DNA from: Alligator mississippiensis
Taxonomy: Eukaryota; Chordata; Crocodylia; Alligatoridae
Direction: 5' to 3'
DNA: 64,000 bases
Assembly: GCF_030867095.1 (NCBI RefSeq)
Contig: NC_081824.1
Coordinates: forward strand, 356,643,829 to 356,707,828
A model generated the notes under the pieces. It made no database searches. It was not told where the DNA came from and saw only the letters and a program-made list of their open reading frames with translations. The position numbers and the translations under genes are program-made. This document shows, piece by piece, positions 45,908-58,990 of the stretch (position 1 is its first letter; each line of letters opens with the position of its first letter).

Positions 45908-47844
45908 TAACATGAGCTGCTTAACACAAATTTGAAATAATCCTGCCCTGGAGTAGCATAACTTTGAGTCATTTAAAACTAGTTTCAGGTGTTAATGTGC
46001 AGACAAACCAGGTGTTAAGAACTCCAGAAGCTACCCAAAATTACCATGGAATAAGAGCCCAAGAGGGGTGGGGAAACTGAGGCAGGGGAATGCATACAGG
46101 GTTTTTCATTATTATTAATAGTCTGGATTTGTAGACAGCGCAAGCTAGAATAGAGTGTTTGGGGTTTTTTTTGGAATTCTTGCAATGTACGTGCATGTTT
46201 CCATTATGATACATCCCTGAAGAGCTGAACTGTGAATCAAGAGGTTAGAACTGTGGTGTACTTCAGCTGCTGTGGAGTCAGCACTACTTGAAAATACATT
46301 TCTGTAGAGGGATAACAGAGAGAGTCATTTCCCAGGAAGCATTCCAGACAGGTTAAGGAAAGAGCTAGTACTAGAGCTTACTCAGGTGAAGGGAAAATTA
46401 AAAATGCATGGACCTGTTGTGACGGGACCCAAACAATTCATCCTGGTGATTATCCAGGTGTTTTTTATGGCTGAATCATTTGTAATTAACTTTACAAATT
46501 ATCAATAGTTGGAATGAAATCAAATTAATGAGGCAGTTGTAAATTTCTTTGCAGGATTGGGGCCTTAATTTAGATTTGGACCTTAATTTCCATTGAATTA
46601 GAATCTTGACATTTAGTTTAGTCATTCATTTCAGCTGATTAAATAATACAAATTTTAAAAGATAAATGTACTTGTTAGATAGCTGGAATATATCACTCAC
46701 TTTTTTATTTTTTTTATTATTTTTTTTTTTGTATTTCACTTTTGCAAGTGTTCTTAAATGTCATTTGGGTTACAGTTTACGGTTAGGTTGGGTATTAAGT
46801 TTGCCCATGTATAGAAATGATGTTCATCTGAGTTTATTAGCTTAGGGGTTTAATTTGTGTGTTTGTTATTAAGATTATGTCTAATAACTTGCCATAAAAT
46901 GATCATATATTTAAGTAGAAGTAGCTATCAAATAATGTATATGAACATGCATATACTTCTCTCCACTGCTAGTGTAGGCTTGTTATAATAGTTGACATAG
47001 AATCTAGTATACAGACCTGGCTTCTTGACCACTGAAGCAGAGATGAGTTTGTTCTCATTTTACTTGAATAGATTAGAAAAGCATTATAAGCATAGACTTT
47101 TCTCCTTGTGAGCCACCAATACTTTCATCTATGTTACTTTCCAGCTAGCAATCCACAGGTGGCACACTGTTATAACTAAATTCTGAATAGGATTGGCTTT
47201 TTTAAATGAAGCTGATAATTGGAAGCTTGGCATGTAGATACTTCAGTTGATGCAGCTGTTGGCCAGCTTGATCGAGTTAGCCAAATGAAGTATGATAGAC
47301 CCCTTCCTTGTCAATTGCTTTAGATTTTTATGTGAAACCTAGAACAATTCAAGGATTGGGTCTTGTTCTGTAAAGCTGTACTAGGCACTGCCTATTTGGA
47401 AGATAACTTCTCTTTCTGTATACTGAAATAGTAGTTGAGATCAGCTGGAGGGCTTAAGCCCACAGTGAGAGCAACAGTGAGAACAGTTCTTATTGAAGGG
47501 CATTCAGCATCCTGTTGATTTGATTGAAGCAGAGATAATTGACCTTAGACTGGCGTTCTGCACATCTCTTCTTTTAACCTATAACCCACGGAGCATGTAA
47601 GATATACCTATGTTTAGGATCTACCTCAGGGTAAAGCTGTTTAAGTGGAGTAAAAGTTGAGCTTTGTTTGCTTGCTAAAAAGCTGTTTGTTAAGCAGCTT
47701 AAGGATTGTAAATTGCATGTCTATCAATTATGTTCATTGTCTGAAATGTTCCTTTTATAGCCCATTAGTCTAAATATCATTATACCAAATTAAAAACACA
47801 TTTACAAGATATGTGAAACTGAATTTTCTTTATTGAAATTGTCA
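45908..47844. other. AT-rich intron, no gene
   Basis: A T-rich low-complexity tract lies near 46700-46733. No gene was recognised. Confidence 0.55.
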
Positions 47845-48027
47845 GGACTATATGCCACTGTATAAATCAATAATATGCCCACACCTTGAATACTTCAGGC
47901 AGAATGGTATTGAGATGGTAAAGGATTTACTATTTACTGTTTCTCATGGTACTAGAACTACGAGATATGCATTGACATTATTTGGAAGCAGGTTTAAAAT
48001 AAAAAGGAAGTTATTTCATACATTGTG
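47845..48027 (+). mobile_element. L2-like LINE fragment
   Basis: The reading KSIICPHLEYF, followed by 'ggaagcaggtttaaaat' and 'ggaagttatttcatacattg', is typical of the end of L2/CR1-clade ORF2 and its 3' flank. The foldback element at 48028 adjoins and probably interrupts it. Confidence 0.6.
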
Positions 48028-48430
48028 GTTGCATCTACATGAGACATTTACCGCATTTGACTAATTAGCTCTGCAGTACACATCTTCGCATCGACACATG
48101 CAGGGCAATTAGGCTACAATAAACTACCCCCACAGCAGGATAGTACTTGTAAATACAAGTACTAACTTGCTGTGGAGTTTTTTATTCCACATACTGATGC
48201 AGCTGGCTGGGGCATGAGGGTGCTTCAGTGTAGGGACAGCATGTTGAGCTGGTGGGGGGGGGGGAGCTGGGGTGATCCCCAGGACCCCCTGCCAGTTGGG
48301 GCTGCTCAACCTGGCTCAATGTGCTGCAGTCCTGGTGCACAATGAAACAGTGCACCCAAGAGCAATAAACTCTAAAGCAATAAACTCTGGAGTTTATTGC
48401 ATCCCATTAATTGCATGTGTAGATGTACCC
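48028..48430. mobile_element. Foldback DNA element, copy 4
   Basis: The ends 'ggttgcatctacatg' and 'catgtgtagatgtaccc' are inverted. The interior contains a perfect 22-bp palindrome at 48142-48163 with arms AGTACTTGTA/TACAAGTACT, as in the other copies, plus a G run near 48254. Confidence 0.7.
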
Positions 48431-50166
48431 TTTGTAATTTACTTGTGGAACTATTAGCTACAAGATGCTGCAGAGTCTTGATTGATTTCTTTATAAGCAA
48501 GATTAGATCAAGAGTAGAGAAGAACACCTTCTTACAGGAAATGGGGAAGGCATTGCACATTATTAACAACCAATGAAATCTGCGTTTTACCACTGTAAAA
48601 AAAGTGAAGACCTGACATACAGCTTTACACAGGTGTAAATCCTCCTACTCCAGTGTAAAGTTAGCTTTTAGAAATACAGGAGTAACTGCATACTGGTATA
48701 AGTTACAATAATATATGTGTCAAGTATCTTGAGCTGTAGTCAAGTTCGCCCCATGGCAGCCACTTGCTCAAAGCAAATGGACTATTTCTGGGTCCCACTC
48801 ACTGAGGCACTGTATTAGCACTGACTTCAGGCAGATACTTCAGGAGAGCTGGTGGTCATCTGTCTGGTCAGTGTAGCAGAGTAATCCACATCAGTATATG
48901 TAATTGATATGCTGCATTCCCGTTAATGTGGCATGTGTCTTCACCCAAAGTCCTATGTCTCTCATAGTTCGAGATTTTTGGGGCCATGTTACATGTTACT
49001 CTTCAGACATGTAACATGTTACATTCCCACTGCACTTAAAGCATAAGCATCTGTGTGTTCAAGCAGTAAAATATGCTAAGTGTGATCTTATCATAGTAAA
49101 GTTACAATTTGTTACAGGAGGAGTATCTCCAGATCATATGAAGTTCAGCTATTGGCAGACTCCTCCATGGATACAGTACAAGCACAGCTTGCTGATTGCT
49201 GGTTTAAGTCCCAGCACCACACAGAAATCTTGAACTGGCTCTGGTGTGGTGCTGGGATTTGGGCTGCTGACAATTGACAGATCATCAGTTCAGCCCCTAT
49301 ATTGCACTGGAATCTTGAATTGTCCTCCGTTTGGTTCTGGGGGTTGGACTAAAATCAGCTGATTGTAGTTAATGTTACAGTACAACTGCTCAGAACATGT
49401 TCTAACTTTAGTACTGTGCAGTATTAACATGTACTAAGTGTCCCGTGTGGCAAAGCCCTTATAATCTGGTTTAGATTAGAACAGTGTTACTTTGAGGCAG
49501 AGCCATGATTCCTGTTTCATTCAGGGTAAACTGTCTTAGTTAAACATAGGCTCAAGGGGGCAAATTAACTGTTAGGGCTATATCCTATTTCACTTAATAC
49601 ACCCACACAGCACTTACCCAGCTGCCTAAGTGCCATATTTTGTCATTTATGCATAGTTTGCAATTCTTTTTCAGGAACACTGTAAATGCACAAGCATCTA
49701 CACAGCTAATGAGCATGCTCAGCAGGCTGTGGTCTGACTGGGCACTGCTATGCACGTACCCAGGTACATGTATACGTTCCAAAATTAGAGCAGGCAAAAC
49801 CCAAGGTTAAATGGCATTAGACCCTGAAGGTCTAATGAAGGAGGAGGGCAGTCAAACTTTAGCCCAAAAGCTTAGTAGCTGGGGAATTTACTAATCTAGC
49901 AAATAGGAAATCCAGATTCTAGACCCCAGTCATCTGGAAGGGGCCTCTTGTTTCCCAGCATGGTATTCTAACCAAAAGGCCACAGGTAAAGCATTATCCA
50001 AGACTGCCTTCAGCCTTCAGAGAGCAAGGCCTCCTCCTTTCTACAGATATAGATATCTATCTCAGTGACGGAAACACCCTGTAGCTTGAAGCTTTGCTTC
50101 TGGCTCCAAGGAAGGACATATGTGAGGTTAGGAGAAAGAGGTCAAGTCAGAAGGTGATTGTCTCAC
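48431..50166. other. Intron sequence with SINE-like piece, no gene
   Basis: An inverted repeat (catgttac / gtaacatg) lies around 48984-49023. A tRNA-like SINE fragment with 'gtattctaaccaaaaggcca' lies at about 49919-49985. Possible further old repeats at 49080-49450 could not be assigned. Confidence 0.45.
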
Positions 50167-51017
50167 TAGGGACAGACATTATACATAAACCAGTTTAAGT
50201 GATCAGAAACTGGTTTAAACCTGTAATAGAACACATGTTCAGTGCACATAAACCAATTTACAAATGGCTGAAACCAGTTTGAGATGAACCTGGCCGAATA
50301 TGGTGTCAGACTTAATTGATTTGGGTCAAGCCGGTTTGTTCAATCTCTGTCTCAGACCCCATGCTGGTTTAAGATAAACCAGACATGCCTAGCATCTTGG
50401 CATGCTCTTGGACTGTGCAGGGCTCTCTGCTGCACAGCAGGGCTGGATCCTCTCCTCTGCTCCCTGGCCAGAGCTCTGGCAGAGACTTGCAGGCAAAGAG
50501 CATCTGCCTGGCTTCTGCCTGCTAAGCAGGGATTATTCCCCCCCCCCCCTCTGCCTTACTCAGCTACCTCAGCAATATCTAGCAGACCACATGCTGCCCA
50601 TGCTGTGGGAGATGACAGGCTTTCTGGAGCTAATCAACAGGTAGCTTAACGTCCTTCCTTGGAAGAGCTGTTTAAGAACAGCTCCATTAGTTAATGGAGA
50701 GAGGCTTGTTTTCTTAATGGGTTGATAAACACTGAGTTAGTGGTGATAAACATTCCCTGCTAGGCTGCTTAGGAGGTGAGAGGGGAATAATCAGAGCATT
50801 GTTCCAGGCCTGGCCATGCCCCCTTCTGCTCAGCCTTGTGGAAAGGGAAGGAAGGCTGCTCTAGTGCCCCCCAGCTTCTAGCTTGAGCCACTGCAGGTAT
50901 GTGTCTGCATCTCTGGGATTTCTGTCTGGTTACAAAACTGATTTAGCCTAGCCAGGTTAGATTAACCTACAAAGATTGAATCAATTTGGGCTCAGGCTTT
51001 TTGAATGTCTTTGCATA
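50167..51017. mobile_element. DNA-element-like repeat, copy B of the inverted pair
   Basis: It begins TAGGGACAGACATTA and ends 'gaatgtctttgcata', which is the diverged inverse of the start. The first 230 bp contain repeated AAACCAGTTT-type half palindromes. The middle matches copy A (44590-45451) in reverse. No coding frame of interest and no convincing target duplication. Confidence 0.7.
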
Positions 51018-51146
51018 GGCACTGAGATGGATGCTGCTGTGGTACAGAGGGGCCCCTGGCTTCTAGCCAAGGTCATTATTCCCAGTAGGGCAAAAACTTC
51101 ATACTACTTTCTAGCTATTTTATCCAATGATTGTTGATTATAAGGT

Positions 51147-51330
51147 GCTGTGGCTCAGCTTGAAGAGAAGGTCTATCTGATCTTGAGTCTCATGATCACA
51201 GCACTGTGTTAGGAAGCAGGAGGCATAGGCTTAAAATTCCTCTAGTTGATTGGGACCAAGAACTTGGGTTTCAGATGTCATGGATGAGTGACCTATTCAC
51301 TAGACTATTGGACTAAAATGTCATCCTCCA
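51147..51330 (+). repeat. tRNA-like/MIR-like SINE
   Basis: 'tgctgtggctcagcttgaag' looks like an A-box-type start. Downstream come 'aacttgggtttcagatgtca' and 'gacctattcactagactatt', the usual order in this SINE type. It is old and non-functional. Confidence 0.45.
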
Positions 51331-53816
51331 TTTTGTTTTTACTAGGTATGCACACAGATATCCAGGATAATTCTTTTTTGCCAGAAGGTAAACAGAATTG
51401 AAAGCCATGTGTAAGTGCCACAAATGGCACTTACGTGACTCAATAAGTGCCATTTGGATTTTTAAAGTGAAATAATTTGTAGACCTTCATGTACATCATT
51501 TGTCTTGCAGTAAATCCCAACTCATACTTAATTTGCTTTAGTCTGATTGTTTTTTCCATACCTTCAGACTTAATAGAAAAAAAGAGATAAGATCACCAAA
51601 GAAAAGTGTTGGCTATATCTTCTAATCTGTTAAACATTTGTTGTAAATATTCTAAATTTTCAAATGATTTTAAATGATTAATGATTTGTGGGTACTTACA
51701 TGTTTAACTACCCCACTTGAGGCACCTTAAAGAGGAAATATTCTTCGTGCAGCATTAAAATCATCCACACATTTAAAATGGAGTCTTCCAATCTTATACG
51801 TCCCAAATGAGCAAAATACCATTCTTTTTGGTAAAATGTTTTGGCTGTTCTTCACCATTATACCAATGCATCTGAGAACTGGTACAATTAATTTTTGAGG
51901 CCTCCCATGTTCCCAATTCTTTAGATAAGTTTTTGTTCTCAGATATATCTGAGTAATTTGTTGGGATCAAAATGGCTGTAAGGTTATAACAGAAGTTCTT
52001 GGCCCTTTGCCTATACATTATAGGAAAATACACTAACATTTTAAGCCTTTAATCTTAACATTTTATACACTAAAATTTTAACCAAAATGTCATTATCATA
52101 AAGTTTTTTATAAGCTCTCCCAGGACCAGCCTGTCTCAGACACTTGAAATCTTCTGGATGTCTTTTCAGATTGCTTCCGTTATCATTTAAGTAACCTCTG
52201 GAAGTGGAGGTTTAATTTAAGACTTCAGCCTGAGGCTATTCAGGATGTTTCAGCTTTTCCTTATTCACTCTTTCCAACACCCATGCGTCAGAGCACCAAA
52301 TGCTCCCTTAGTGCTTCCAGCACCAGACCAAATTTGGGAGCAGTTAGTCACAGATAAAAGATGCACGGATATGCATTCATGTGTCACTAAGGAGATGCTA
52401 TGGACACCTGTCTTTAGGCTTTCTATCGTCTTACTGAGCCTGAGATATATGAAAGCCTTATGTTAAAAAGATATGGGGAGAACATTCTCATCGTCACAGG
52501 GTTTCCTTTTACTTGTATTTTTAATTTCCTTTTCCTAGAAAGCTCACAGTATTACTATATTGGAAAATGGGTTGAAGATGAATAGTGAAGACAAAAGTTG
52601 AACCACATATTCATTTGAATGTATATTAATTCCGTTGTCAAATTATGAGTACTTGTTGGATTTCTTTAAATCAAAGCATGATTCATATAATTACTGTATT
52701 ATGATTAGCTTTGTTAAAGGAGTGAACATATTTTAAAGGTTTGTGACAAATGAAAGGGAAACTAAATGTGAAGAAATAATTTTCAGGGAGAACTGCTACA
52801 TTCAATATTTAAATTAATACAGTCATTGTTGGGCATTTTCTCTCTCAAGATTATCTCTGAATAGGTTACTGTATATGCTGCCTCCCTTCAGGTCCACTGA
52901 AGCACTTTATAACCCTTCCCTTTAGTACAAGTTTATTCTTTGCTTTCTATTTAGACTCTTACAGAGAGAGTGGATTTCTATATTTTTTTCCTTTTTAAAA
53001 AGTTTCTTCTAATGATTAAAACACATCAATTCTCAGGGTTGTTATTCATCTGTTTGTTTTTATCTTTATAGTTTTGTTATTTATATGTTTTAGTTTTAAT
53101 TTTATTTTCCCACTTGCTTTAGGGAAACATGCTTAATAACTTAAGTCTTTGTCAACTTAAAAAAAATATTTTTCATTGCTCCTGTTTCATCTCTCTGATA
53201 AATTAGTATTTGTCCCATGTTTACATATTAGGCAAGGTAATTTAATATTTAGAAGCAATTCTAATAAACTATAGTAAGGCTTGTATATGAAGGAGGTTCA
53301 GGCCAACAAAAGAAATGGAGCAGAAAAAGAAAGAAGAGCTATCATTTATTAGACCAATGAATAGTAAGGCTCATATCATTAAGTATACATCACTTTCACA
53401 CAGGTAATCCATATTGCAGCTAATTGTGCAGAGAGATAAGAAACAGGGTAATGTTGATGTTTAGGAAAATTAATGGACAATATCACGTTTATAAATTGTT
53501 TTGAACCCTGCTGTATCTCCTGAGAAATGTTACTCTTTTATACTACAAAAACGGTCAATGAACCAGAATTCTAAATACTATTTGATGTATTAAAGATCTA
53601 ACTGTAATTCTGTAGTGTTTCTCTCATCCTAAGTAAATGAAAAGTAAGATAACTAAGGGCTCAGTTGCAACATGAAGTGGCTCCTTACTCCTCAAGTACC
53701 CACATCAACATTACTCATACTTTTTGTACACAGTGGAAGTAACACTGGCAAAGCTGTCCCTCAATCTGGAAAGGATCACACATTCACTGATTGGGTACAA
53801 GGAGAATAGCTTATGA
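51331..53816. other. AT-rich intron, no gene
   Basis: No gene, structured RNA or clear transposon end was recognised. Confidence 0.55.
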
Positions 53817-55071
53817 TGGGGTGTCCCAGCCACCTGCGGAGGGTTCGGGGATTGAGAGTGTGGTTGGGGGTAGAAAGATAAGAAAGATTTATTGACTTAA
53901 CAAAAACACAACTACGCGTAGTAACAAAACAAACAATGACAGATGAAAGCAATTCACATCAGCAACTTATCAGCAGTCCTCTCTGATGCCTGATACACAG
54001 CAAGTTTTTCTTTCGACAAAGTTCAGCAAAGTCAGGCGTCCCCGAACAGCGCTGTCCGAAGGGTACTGGGAAGAACACTGGGATGCAGTTCTTGGGCTCC
54101 TCGAGGTCCACGGGCCCACTGACCCAGGCAACAGCTAACTAATTCTTTTCACAGAGCTGTATCTTCCTTCTGAATGGCTTCCAGATATTTCAGCTAATTT
54201 ATAGTTTCTGAAGGGCACTGATAATGTATGACCACTCAGATTCCCTTTACTTCAACTGTCCTTAGACTGACCAATAGCAGTACAAGCCTTGCATTCCTTT
54301 GATAAGGTGATTTTAACTGCACCACAGGGTCTTACTACTTCTAGGCTTTGCTAAATTTACTAGGCCTTACTTTATACAAGGACTCACTACGTCTTAAACT
54401 TTAATTAGGCTTTTAGCAACAACATATATCTTAATATCTAAACAAATACAGAAAAAAACACTTGGTCTAATCTTCATAGAGCCTTCAGCAAGTACCTTTA
54501 TCATGCAGGCACAATTTCAGCTGTCACAATGGGGCTGTCCAACTGGTGGCTTGTAGGGCACATGCAACTTGCAAGGGGTTAAATTGCAGCCCCTGAGCTA
54601 TTGTTGGCTGCTACTCCCCAACAGCAGCTCAAATCTCTGGGTTCCCCCCTTCCCTTCTCCAGTTTCTACTTCCTGCTTCCACGCCAAGGGGTAGGGCAGT
54701 GCAGCAGTGCAGAGAGCTGAAGGTGAGCCTGGGGCATGTGGTGCAGCAGGGGCTGAGTGGGAGCAGAGGAATATTGCAGGCATGTAGGGTAGCAGGGTGG
54801 GGGTCATGGGTGTGCAGTGTTGTGTGTTGAGGGGTAGGGATGGCCAGGTGGGAATGCAGCGCAGGCTGTGTGGGAGGTTCTCGGGCATGTGGTACATCAG
54901 GGGAATGGTGAGTATGTGGTGGTGGGAGAAGGCTGCGGGCACATGGTGCAGCAGTGGTGAGGGGGCATCCATGGGCTGGACAGCCTAGAGTGCTATGGCT
55001 TGCCCTGTTATGGCTTCCACTGGGGTAGCTTGTGGGGTGTGTAGCCCCTGGCTGCTAGTTGGAAAGCTTTG
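53817..55071. mobile_element. hAT element split by a solo LTR
   Basis: Removing the LTR and one copy of its duplication joins TGGGGCTGTCCAAC to the rest of a hAT whose right end is GTTGGAAAGCTTTG (55071). Flanking 8-mers GCTTATGA and GCTTGTGT match at 6 of 8. About 540 bp of original element remain, GC-rich and non-coding; frames at 54598-54988 are chance. Confidence 0.7.
53822..54528 (-). mobile_element. Solo LTR of an endogenous retrovirus
   Basis: A 707-bp LTR starts TGTCCCAGCC and ends CTGTCACA on the plus strand and is flanked by perfect 6-bp duplications ATGGGG (53816-53821, 54529-54534). On the minus strand it shows the expected order: an inverted CCAAT (plus 54271-54275), a TATAAA box (plus 54198-54203), a GC-rich stretch and AATAAA (plus 53888-53893) near the end. 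There is no internal region, primer-binding site or gene, so it is the product of recombination between two LTRs. The 6-bp duplication hints at a betaretrovirus-like class, which is not proven. Confidence 0.88.
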
Positions 55072-55147
55072 GCTTGTGTGAAAGAAAAAAGCAACATATA
55101 ATTACAACCTTAAATAGATTTCATTCTGATAGGCTTTCAAATAACCT

Positions 55148-56005
55148 TTCTCTGAGGGAGAACATAGAATTATAAAGAAGTAGGGCTGGAAGAGACCTCC
55201 AGAGGTCATTTCATTCAACCACCTGCCTGAAGCAGGATCATCCCTATCCAAATCATCCCATACAAACCATAATCTAAAAACACCGCATAAGACTACCATC
55301 AATTCTGACACAACACAGACCTAAAACCCAAGCCTACCATAGGTAAAGGAGCAGAACCATGGCAGACCATGTTCTGCTTCTATGAAATGTTGCTTATATA
55401 TGCTCAAGAGATCCCAGGTTGAGGGCTACAGCCCTTGCAACAGAGGAAAGCAAAAAACCCCACAGCCCATACCAATCTGACTGTGGGTAAAATTCCTTCC
55501 CAACTCCAAATATAGTTTGATCCTGAGCCAGAAAGGCTCTAGCCAGGATCCTCTGACTTCGGTCCCAGTAGAAGCATTGGCACACCCCAGTCAAAGTTCC
55601 CAGTCTTGCCTGTAGCAAACACCAAATGTCTCTGAGGGAGGCTTAAAAACACCCTGACACATGTAGCAGAAAGGTGGAAAGGGGAAGCAACCAGTAAAGC
55701 CCAGAAGCATGAAAAATAGGACAATATAGGCATAACTATGCCTAGATCATCCCTGACCAGTGACTGTCCAACCTCTTTTGAACATCTCCAGTGATGGAGA
55801 GTCTACAACTTCCCTAGGCAGTCTATTTCACTGGCTCACTATTCTAACAGTGAAGTTTTTTTTTCTAGATATCCAATCTAAACGTTCTGTACTTCAACTT
55901 CAAGCCATTGGTCTGTGTCATCCTCTCTGCAGCAAGAGAGAAAAGGTGCTTTCACGTTTCTTTACGGTATCCCTTCAAGTATTTGAAGTATTTAAGATTC
56001 ACTTC
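55148..56005 (-). mobile_element. CR1 LINE 3' portion, antisense, about 860 bp
   Basis: 'agggctggaagagacctcca' at the left and 'ctcttttgaacatctccagt' further right are antisense CR1 3' sequence. The right part corresponds to the end of ORF2. It is interrupted by indels and a T run at 55857-55864. Not functional. Confidence 0.8.
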
Positions 56006-58734
56006 AGAAGATAAGCTATTTGACTTACAGCCTGGTTCTAGAACAGGAATGCAGAAATAAGAAAGGAGAAACTGGAGATGATGAAATTGATCATAAGATG
56101 TACTCATTTTTAGTTTCACTGATGACTGGATGTTCAGTGAAAGGTTTTATTGTGGTTTTTATTTTGTCAATCAACTATTTTTATAGGACTTCTTCTATTG
56201 AAGTTTCTTTAACCTGGTGACACAATGTCAGCATAACACCTTTAACTTGTATAAAGTGAAACCAGCTTCCTCAAGAATGGTACTATGTATCTTGGATTTT
56301 TGATACCATGGTCCAAAGGCTTATCCCGAAGACCGCACACTTTTGGGAGAGGAAATCAGAAAAGCAAGAAACAGGCCACAGTAGCGTTTCACCAGTCTTT
56401 TTGCAGCTGGTGGAGACCTTATAATAAGAAGTTCTATCTTAACAAGAAAGGAATTTTCTGGTTTCATTTTTGCATTTCCAGCTCCATCTTGTTAGAGTCC
56501 AGAAGATTATGAAGCAGAAAAATGTGTAACTTCCCTGTATCTTAACTATTTTCCCCTATACTATTTTTTTGGTCTTTATCTTTGAGTAACTGGGACATGT
56601 CTTTTATTTAAGGGCTCAGAAGGAATGATATAGCTTTTTGCATGCATGTGTCGATGTGGGGGCATCCTAATGTTCACACCAGGGAATCACATGAAAGAAG
56701 CATTCACCAAGTTTGAACAGCACTACATATTGTCTCATACGCGTATTTACTAAAGTGTGTTCTGTATTTAAAAAACCCTAGAAAGCTTGATATTGCCATC
56801 TGTAATTTTTGTTAAACAAAGCTTGTGAACTTCTGCTTATCAAGAGTTTTTTTAAACTCTGTATTACAATATTTCTCATCAGAGAGGTGTGAAAGAAGGG
56901 GCTAGCCACTATATAAGAAAAAAAGTCAGAGAAGATAGCTTTACAATTGGTTATAAAGTTGTGGTTTAGATAATAATTTTTCAAATATTAAAATATTAAA
57001 TTTGGATTACAGATTTCACTCACTGGTTGAATTTTTTACTTCACCTAGCTTTTACAAACTTGAATTATTTAATATTAATTTGTTGGTTTATCTGACTTGA
57101 CAATTTAACTCAAATGCAACACTGGGTCTGAGTTATTTGTTGATTTGAGTGTTATAGTAGTAATGATGCATTTTTGTTTGAGTTTATTATTAATAGCAGC
57201 TTAGTTTTGCTAAGTAATGTATATTAATAGTAGCTTAGAACTTAAAACTTCGATACGTTTCTTGATTTTATTTTAGTTTTGTTAAGTATTTAAATACTGT
57301 GATTCTGTAATTATAATTCTTTCAGGACCTTTAAAAGATACTTTTGAGAACCTTGGGTAGCTACAAACTGATCAGTCTAAAACCTGATCCACATGCTCTA
57401 ATTAGTCTTTCATTCTCACATAAATTATGTGGATTAGAGACATTCACGTGTGCCTATGGTATCTCAAAGAAAGCTGTTTTTTTCTACATGCACATTCCTT
57501 ATAAATTATGCTCCAAGTATTATGGCAGAACTTAAGAAACTGGTTTACTATGAAAACAAAAGCAAACTACCATGCTTTCTCTTTTAGCTTTATAATATTC
57601 ACAAATACATAGCATGATTTACCTGGGAAAGAAAATTGACTTGAATTCCAAATGTTTGTTTGGTCATTTAATACAGATAGTATGAATATCCATTGAAGAC
57701 AACATTGATGTTTTCAATGGATTTTGGATCTTGCTCTTATACAGCACTTTTTTAAAGCCTATCATAATATACCTGACAAAGGTAACTAAGTATTTTTAAT
57801 CCTCACTTTACAAATGGAAATTTAAGATGCATGGTGACAGAGTGAATCAGTAGCATAGTCACGAGAATGCATATACCACTGTGTTGCTAGATACAGCTTA
57901 AAGAGGGAGGGAGAGAGACTTAAGATTGGTCAAAACAGCCACAATTTTTCATTAAAGCTTCATCAACACTTTTTGTCACTTGTCATTGAAATTTTGGGGG
58001 AAAAAATTGAGCTGACTCTAGAAATAACCTGTTGTCTAAAATAAACTTGCTTGCTACATTAGCTGTGTAAATTTCTTTGATTTTTTCTGAATAGAAATGA
58101 GTGAAATTCTGATTTAAAACATATTTCATTGGAAATTCATTTAAATTGTTCCTGCTTCTATTAAATGCAGTAAGAAATATGATTGTCTGTGGGGCAGAGT
58201 AAGGCCTCAGTTGTGTTCATTTAGAAGGAACGTGACCTTGTTAAGGGTATGCATTGCTGATTGCCTTGTAAGAGTGTAGGCTTTGATACTTGAAATCGCC
58301 TTGTGCAGGTGGATACTGAATATTGGTCTGTATGTGCAGCTCCCTTGAATTTGCCCACACCAAAAAGTTCACATGCCTAAGGTCAAACTGAGTTAAGTTA
58401 GATAATATGATTTACAAAAAAAGGAGGAAAGAGATGGCAGAAATTGTCTGAGGATTCATTTTTTTTCCTGTGATTAATTTCCAGCAGAATTATGCGTCTA
58501 AGAAATATCTCAAATGTATGCAATGGAAAAGTAGGCAACAGAAAGAGCATTTTGCATTGTTAGTTTTGTTCATGTTTTAAGAAAGCAAGTCATTGATCAA
58601 GATATGTAAGGGAATCAAACACAATCACAAAGATTTTTTTAAAGTGGGAAGCTACAGTTTTAATAGGAGAGAGTACTTTCCTCTTCCAAGGTACTAAGCA
58701 TTTATTTTGTTCTGAGATAGTGTTAAATGATCTT
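56006..58734. other. AT-rich intron, no gene
   Basis: No gene or recognised repeat; open frames are short and unremarkable. Confidence 0.55.
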
Positions 58735-58990
58735 AGGTCAAATAGAAGGCAGAGCTGATTTTCACCTTTTAGACTAAGAAAATTATATATATAGCACAAG
58801 CTTTCCTGAGCTGGAACTCACTTCATCAGATGATGCGCATAGACCAGTGTATAAAATGGAGAGAGTGATTTGAATAAAAAGCTAGAAAGAGATCAGGAGA
58901 GGAAGAAAGGCAGGGACAATGAGGACAATGCTGAGAGAGGCAACAAGCAAATAACCTGTAGGAACAAAGTGGTCACAAAAACTAATCCAG
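58735..58990 (-). repeat. Penelope-like repeat fragment, second hammerhead-type core
   Basis: On the minus strand: CTGATGA (58823-58829), a stem of about 5 bp (58806-58822), GAAA (58802-58805), then AGC-TTGT-GCT (58794-58803). This is the same order as in the copy at 32-215, with an independent stem sequence that still pairs. Upstream and downstream sequence is diverged and stem I is not evident. Confidence 0.5.
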
